Positions 60,185 to 64,000 of a stretch of 64,000 bases of DNA are shown here, in pieces. The stretch comes from Treponema sp. (GTDB lineage Bacteria > Spirochaetota > Spirochaetia > Treponematales > Treponemataceae). Under the pieces are notes generated by a model. It searched no databases. It saw only the letters and a list, made by a program, of their open reading frames with translations, and had not been told where the DNA came from. The stretch's first letter is position 1; each line of letters opens with the position of its first letter. The stretch spans positions 1-64,000 of the forward strand of contig JAEDCT010000010.1 in the NCBI GenBank assembly GCA_016294035.1, in the 5' to 3' direction. Position numbers and translations under genes: made by a program.

Positions 60185-60262
60185 ACATTCATTTGTTGAA
60201 TGTAAGTAAATATTATTGAAAATATTAAATTGTGTCAATAGGAAATCTCAGATTTTTTTAAA

Positions 60263-62320
60263 TTATTTCAAATAAACCATCAGAAGCATAATGTCGCTGT
60301 TTCTAATGCCTGAGATTCGGGAGGCCTGTCCCAGAGTCAGTGGACGGATTTTTTCAAGCTTACCGCGGCTTTCTGCTGAAAGTGCCACAACTTTTGAATA
60401 GTCAAAGTTAACGGGAATTCTCGCATTTTCCATCCTGTGCATCTTTGCAACTCGCGTGTCCTGCTTTTCAATGTAATATTTGTATTTGTAGTCTTCCTGG
60501 GCAAGAGTCCAAATCAGTTCAGAATAGTTCTTTTCATTCTGGGCATTTGGATGTTTTGTAATGAATTCAATTGCCTCATCAACAAGCTGGTACTTTAAGT
60601 TCATGGAATCAAGCTGGGCTTTTGAAATCAATCCAATGTCAAATCCTTTTTGGCGGAGTCTTCGGTCTGCGGTGTCATGCCTGAGCTTGAGTCTGTATTC
60701 GGCTCTGGCGGTGAACATTCTGTAGGGTTCTTTTGTTCCCAGGGTTACCAGGTCGTCAATGAGAACACCAATGTATGCTTCGTCTCTTCCAAGTACAAGT
60801 GGATTGTATTCAGGAATTGACTCAAGATTTGATGTTGTTTTTTCAAGTCTTTCTTTCAGTGCCCTGGTTTCTCTTTCAGAGATATCTGCAAAATGCTTTT
60901 TTTCATCAAAGGAAAATATTGGCTTTGGCATGAAATGATTTGCTTCGGCAGATGCAGGTGATGATGGAATTTGCGAATCGCTTTTGCATAGCGGACCGCA
61001 CAGCTTAATGTGTTCACGGGCGTAGAGTCCTGCATTGATTCCTGCAACAAGTCCCTGACCGGCAGCTTCCTCGTATCCGGATGTTCCGTTAATCTGACCT
61101 GCGTTAAAAAGACCGGCAACTCGTTTTGTTTCAAGGCTCGGGAAAAGCTGGGTTGGCTCAACGTAGTCATATTCAACTGCATATCCAGGCCTGCTGACTG
61201 TACAGTTTTCAAAACCTGCCATTGTTCTTAGGAATGCATCCTGTACTTCTTCAGGCAAAGATGAGCTTAATCCGTTTAGATACATTTCATCAGTATCAAG
61301 TCCCTCTGGCTCAACAAAAAGCTGGTGACGCTCACGTTCTGCAAATCTCATAACCTTATCTTCGATGGATGGGCAGTAGCGGGGACCGATTCCGTTGATT
61401 TTTCCTGAGTATAGTGGTGACCTTCCGATGTTTTCACGGATGATTCTGTGTGTTTCTTCGTTTGTGTAAACCAAATGGCATGGAACCAGAGGTCTTTCGA
61501 CTCTTTCATGGTCAAAGCTGAAAGGAATAATTTCAGAGTCGCCTTCGTTAAGTTCGAGCTTTGAAAAGTCTATTGTATGTGAAAGAATTCTTGGAGGTGT
61601 TCCTGTCTTGAGTCGGCCTGTAGTAAATCCAAGGCGGTTGAGACTTTCTGTGAGACCAAATGCGCCGGCTTCTCCAAGTCTTCCGCAATAGGCATCGTAT
61701 TCACCTATGAAGATTCTGCCACCCAAAAATGTTCCTGTTGTAAGGACGATTGATCTTACTGGAATTACTCTACCGCGTTCTGTGACAACACCGATTACTT
61801 TCTGGCGTTTATTTGATTTTGCTGCAGATGTAAGAAATTCATTTGTCTTTGCACCGCGGTTTTCTCCGGGGATGGAGTTGATTTCTGCGGAACTGTCGTA
61901 ACCTTGTGGAAGATCCCTTGAACTTTCAATGGTTAGAATATCAACAACCGTATCCATCAGTGTGGACAGGTTTGCAGTTGTTTCAAGAGTTTTTCGGGCA
62001 AGTTTAGAATATTCCAGTTTATCTGCCTGGCTTCTTGGAGCCTGAACTGCAGGCCCCCGGCTTTTGTTCAGCATTCGGAATTGAATCATTGTCTGGTCAA
62101 TGAGCTTTCCCATCTCACCACCCAGGGCATCTATTTCTCTAACTATGTTTCCCTTTGCGATTCCACCAATGGAAGGATTACAACTCATTCTGCCAATGGA
62201 ATCTATTGTTTGAGTAATAAGAACTGTTTTTAGTCCCATGCGGGCACATGCCAGAGATGCTTCAATACCAGCATGGCCACCACCGCAGATTGCAACGTCA
62301 AAGGAATCGTAAAAGGACAT
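60263..62320 (-). CDS. mnmG: tRNA uridine-5-carboxymethylaminomethyl modification enzyme
   Basis: A 685-residue FAD protein that, with MnmE, modifies U34 of several tRNAs. It opens FDVAICGGGHAGIEASLACARMG, with GNIVREIDALGGEMGKLIDQ, the TTGTFLGGRIFIGE region and GTKEPYRMFTARAEYRL. It is longer than the usual 620-630 because of a low-complexity insert (about residues 130-172, between VDIL and KVIGVV) and another near 437-483. gatB ends 8 bases upstream on the same strand, so they share a transcript. The tRNA-Asn gene follows. Confidence 0.95.
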   Translation of the reverse strand: MSFYDSFDVAICGGGHAGIEASLACARMGLKTVLITQTIDSIGRMSCNPSIGGIAKGNIVREIDALGGEMGKLIDQTMIQFRMLNKSRGPAVQAPRSQADKLEYSKLARKTLETTANLSTLMDTVVDILTIESSRDLPQGYDSSAEINSIPGENRGAKTNEFLTSAAKSNKRQKVIGVVTERGRVIPVRSIVLTTGTFLGGRIFIGEYDAYCGRLGEAGAFGLTESLNRLGFTTGRLKTGTPPRILSHTIDFSKLELNEGDSEIIPFSFDHERVERPLVPCHLVYTNEETHRIIRENIGRSPLYSGKINGIGPRYCPSIEDKVMRFAERERHQLFVEPEGLDTDEMYLNGLSSSLPEEVQDAFLRTMAGFENCTVSRPGYAVEYDYVEPTQLFPSLETKRVAGLFNAGQINGTSGYEEAAGQGLVAGINAGLYAREHIKLCGPLCKSDSQIPSSPASAEANHFMPKPIFSFDEKKHFADISERETRALKERLEKTTSNLESIPEYNPLVLGRDEAYIGVLIDDLVTLGTKEPYRMFTARAEYRLKLRHDTADRRLRQKGFDIGLISKAQLDSMNLKYQLVDEAIEFITKHPNAQNEKNYSELIWTLAQEDYKYKYYIEKQDTRVAKMHRMENARIPVNFDYSKVVALSAESRGKLEKIRPLTLGQASRISGIRNSDIMLLMVYLK

Positions 62321-62328
62321 TTGATTGC

Positions 62329-63864
62329 CTAGAGTTTTGCCAGTTTTTCACCAACAAGTTTTGCTGCAATTCCAGGGTTTGCTTTTCCCTTGGATTCTTT
62401 CATCACCTGACCGCAGAGCCATCCGACAACATTTGTCTTTCCGCTCTTGTAGTCGGCAACAGCCTTAGGATTTGCCTCAATAACCTTGTCTACCAGAGCT
62501 TCGATTGCCCCTGTATCTGCAACAACTTCCATGCCTTCTTCCTTGATGATTGCAGATGGCATTTTGTTTGTTTCGATCATTTTTGCAAATACTGTCTTTC
62601 CCTGTGCAGAAGTAATCTTCTTTTCGGAAATGGCATTTGCAAGTTCTGTGATATGTTCTGGCGTGATCTTTACATCTTTGATTGTGAGTTTCTTTGCGTT
62701 CATGTCGGCAAGGAGTTCTGTGAGCATGAGGTTTGCAACTTTCTTTACATCCTTTGCATTCTTTGCTGCATCCTCAAACCACATGGCAAGATCCCTGCTT
62801 GAAGTGAGGGTTTCTGCATCAAAATCAGAGAGACCAAAGTTTTTCTTGAGTCTTGTTCTCTTTGCTTCAGGAAGCTCTCCAACCTTTGAGAGTGCCCTTT
62901 GGATAAGCTGGTCGCTGACTGTGAAAGGCTTAATGTCCGGCTCAACAACAAAGCGATAGTCTACAAATGAGTTCTTTGTACGCTGAACTACAGTCTGTCC
63001 CTTTGCTTCGTCCCATCCCATTGTTACCTTGAATCCTGCATTGAATTCCTGGCGGTCTTCCTCAAATTCCTTGAGCTGGCGAGCTGCTTCGTAAATACAG
63101 GCTGCCTTAATTGAGTGGAATGAGTTAAGGTTTTTGATTTCTGAAATTGGCGTGTGGTAAAGCTTTCCATCTTCCCAAACATTAAGGTTGATGTTGCAGT
63201 CGCATCGCATGTTTCCTTCTTCAAGATTTCCGTTTGTAACTTTTACGTAGCGAAGGATTTCCTGTACAGTCTGGAAGAACAATGCTGCCTCATCACCGGA
63301 AGTCATGTCTGGCTTTGTTACGATTTCGATGAGTGGAGTTCCACAGCGGTTATAGTCAATGTATGAGTGTGCACCCTGCAAGTGAAGGGACTTACCTACG
63401 TCTTCCTCAAGGTGGATTCTTTCAACACGAATGCGGCGGTACTTGTTGTCGATGATGCAGTTGTCGCCCTTGAAGTTCTTGTCGCGGCATTTTGGTCCGC
63501 CTGGCTGTTCATCCTTTGAATAGTGGTTCAGAGGAAGATCAACATATCCGTCTGAGCATAATGGGATATCGTACTGTGTAATCTGGTAACCTTTTGCAAG
63601 GTCAGGATAGAAATAGTGCTTGCGGTCAAATTTTGTGAACTGTGCAATCTTACAGTTTAGGGCGTGTCCTGCAACTGCTCCAAGCTCAACATAGCCCTTT
63701 GAAATGCGTGGCATTGCTCCTGGAAGCCCAAGACAAACCGGGCAAACGCGTGTGTTTGGCATTCCACCGTAGCGGTTTTCACAGGCACAGAAAGCCTTTG
63801 TCTTTGTAAGCAACTGAGTATGAATTTCACATCCGATTACAACTTCATATTTTTCGATAGCCAT
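62329..63864 (-). CDS. gatB: Aspartyl/glutamyl-tRNA(Asn/Gln) amidotransferase subunit B
   Basis: A 511-residue subunit of GatCAB, which amidates Asp-tRNA(Asn) or Glu-tRNA(Gln). It opens YEVVIGCEIHTQLLTKTKAFC, with two CxxC pairs nearby (CACE and CPVC), the kinase-like core (VERIHLEEDVGKS, HSYIDYNRCGTPLIEIV) and a C-terminal YqeY-like helical tail (NVVGWLCGQVMKESKGKANP). AGGA is 9 bases before the ATG and a promoter at 63891-63919. It heads a run gatB-mnmG-tRNA(Asn). gatA and gatC are not in the window. Confidence 0.97.
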   Translation of the reverse strand: MAIEKYEVVIGCEIHTQLLTKTKAFCACENRYGGMPNTRVCPVCLGLPGAMPRISKGYVELGAVAGHALNCKIAQFTKFDRKHYFYPDLAKGYQITQYDIPLCSDGYVDLPLNHYSKDEQPGGPKCRDKNFKGDNCIIDNKYRRIRVERIHLEEDVGKSLHLQGAHSYIDYNRCGTPLIEIVTKPDMTSGDEAALFFQTVQEILRYVKVTNGNLEEGNMRCDCNINLNVWEDGKLYHTPISEIKNLNSFHSIKAACIYEAARQLKEFEEDRQEFNAGFKVTMGWDEAKGQTVVQRTKNSFVDYRFVVEPDIKPFTVSDQLIQRALSKVGELPEAKRTRLKKNFGLSDFDAETLTSSRDLAMWFEDAAKNAKDVKKVANLMLTELLADMNAKKLTIKDVKITPEHITELANAISEKKITSAQGKTVFAKMIETNKMPSAIIKEEGMEVVADTGAIEALVDKVIEANPKAVADYKSGKTNVVGWLCGQVMKESKGKANPGIAAKLVGEKLAKL

Positions 63865-63890
63865 ATTTAATCCTATAAAAATTATTACCT

Positions 63891-63919
63891 ATTATAAAAA
63901 AGATAAATGCATTTATCAA
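63891..63919 (-). promoter_or_regulatory. Promoter of gatB
   Basis: On the minus strand TTGATA (63914-63919) and TATAAT (63891-63896) are 17 bases apart, 26 bases before the gatB start. Confidence 0.75.
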
Positions 63920-64000
63920 TCAGTCAATGACAGTTATCTTAACCAGCAAAACAGTATCGTAAAAAAGAGCGCCACCATTTTTAAGCCTTGGGTGACTTCT

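Noticed and set aside
62486..62959. 157-residue open frame antisense to gatB
   Set aside because: Composition mirrors gatB codons; no start signals and gatB is certain.

Overview
The window is chromosomal DNA from a spirochaete, most probably a host-associated Treponema. The evidence is indirect: moderate-to-low GC, many signal-peptide and lipoprotein genes with short lipoboxes (V/A-S-C), an archaeal-type UMP kinase of the kind spirochaetes carry, a CHASE2 adenylate cyclase with a double cyclic-nucleotide-binding protein, PilZ and EAL signalling proteins, and arylpyruvate fermentation genes. I ran no database search; species is not claimed.

Layout. 1-7.9 kb: a divergent polysaccharide deacetylase, a CHASE2 adenylate cyclase (minus strand), and a divergent run of three exported proteins (small exported protein, beta-barrel-like protein, FecR-domain protein) followed by tsaD. 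7.9-15.6 kb, all minus strand: Hpt protein, membrane EAL protein, aroA, acyl-CoA/ACP synthetase, mraY, fabF. 15.8-20.5 kb: a four-gene Gld-type ABC exporter cluster. 20.6-25.3 kb, minus strand: small unknown protein, rsuA-family pseudouridine synthase, META-domain lipoprotein, purC, ilvC. 25.5-27.2 kb: a short decayed accessory island holding a truncated C5 DNA methyltransferase, a truncated gene that may have been its endonuclease, and a DUF3791/DUF3990 set whose DUF3990 gene has an internal deletion. 27.2-33.3 kb: uvrC and, starting on the very next base in the other direction, a LamG/FN3 exported protein and a large TPR protein. 33.4-39.9 kb: thrA (fused aspartate kinase/homoserine dehydrogenase), a chain of hairpins, then iorA-iorB-paaK. 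40-45.5 kb: PilZ and TPR proteins, DUF192 lipoprotein, exported unknown, double-cNMP-binding regulator, murB. 45.6-50.1 kb: cysS, then an ECF sigma factor, its zinc anti-sigma factor and a TIG/transglutaminase-like membrane protein. 50.2-51.3 kb: pyrH, whose 3' end is part of a GC-rich tandem repeat array. 51.4-54 kb: glucosaminidase lipoprotein, TetR regulator and a strongly expressed porin-like protein. 54.1-60 kb: sbcD-sbcC-Y-family polymerase-small YolD-like protein. 60.1-63.9 kb, minus strand: gatB, mnmG and tRNA-Asn.

The genes are mostly housekeeping, in compact operons. The parts that ordinary annotation does not explain are the pyrH-linked repeat array, the decayed island, the inverted repeat overlapping the thrA promoter and ribosome binding site, the hairpin chain before iorA, the palindrome inside the sbcD promoter with an apparently leaderless start, and terminator-like hairpins immediately ahead of purC and rsuA. 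No CRISPR array, rRNA, intact transposase or prophage was seen. The only stretch over 300 bases without a gene is 50970-51356, which is the repeat array.
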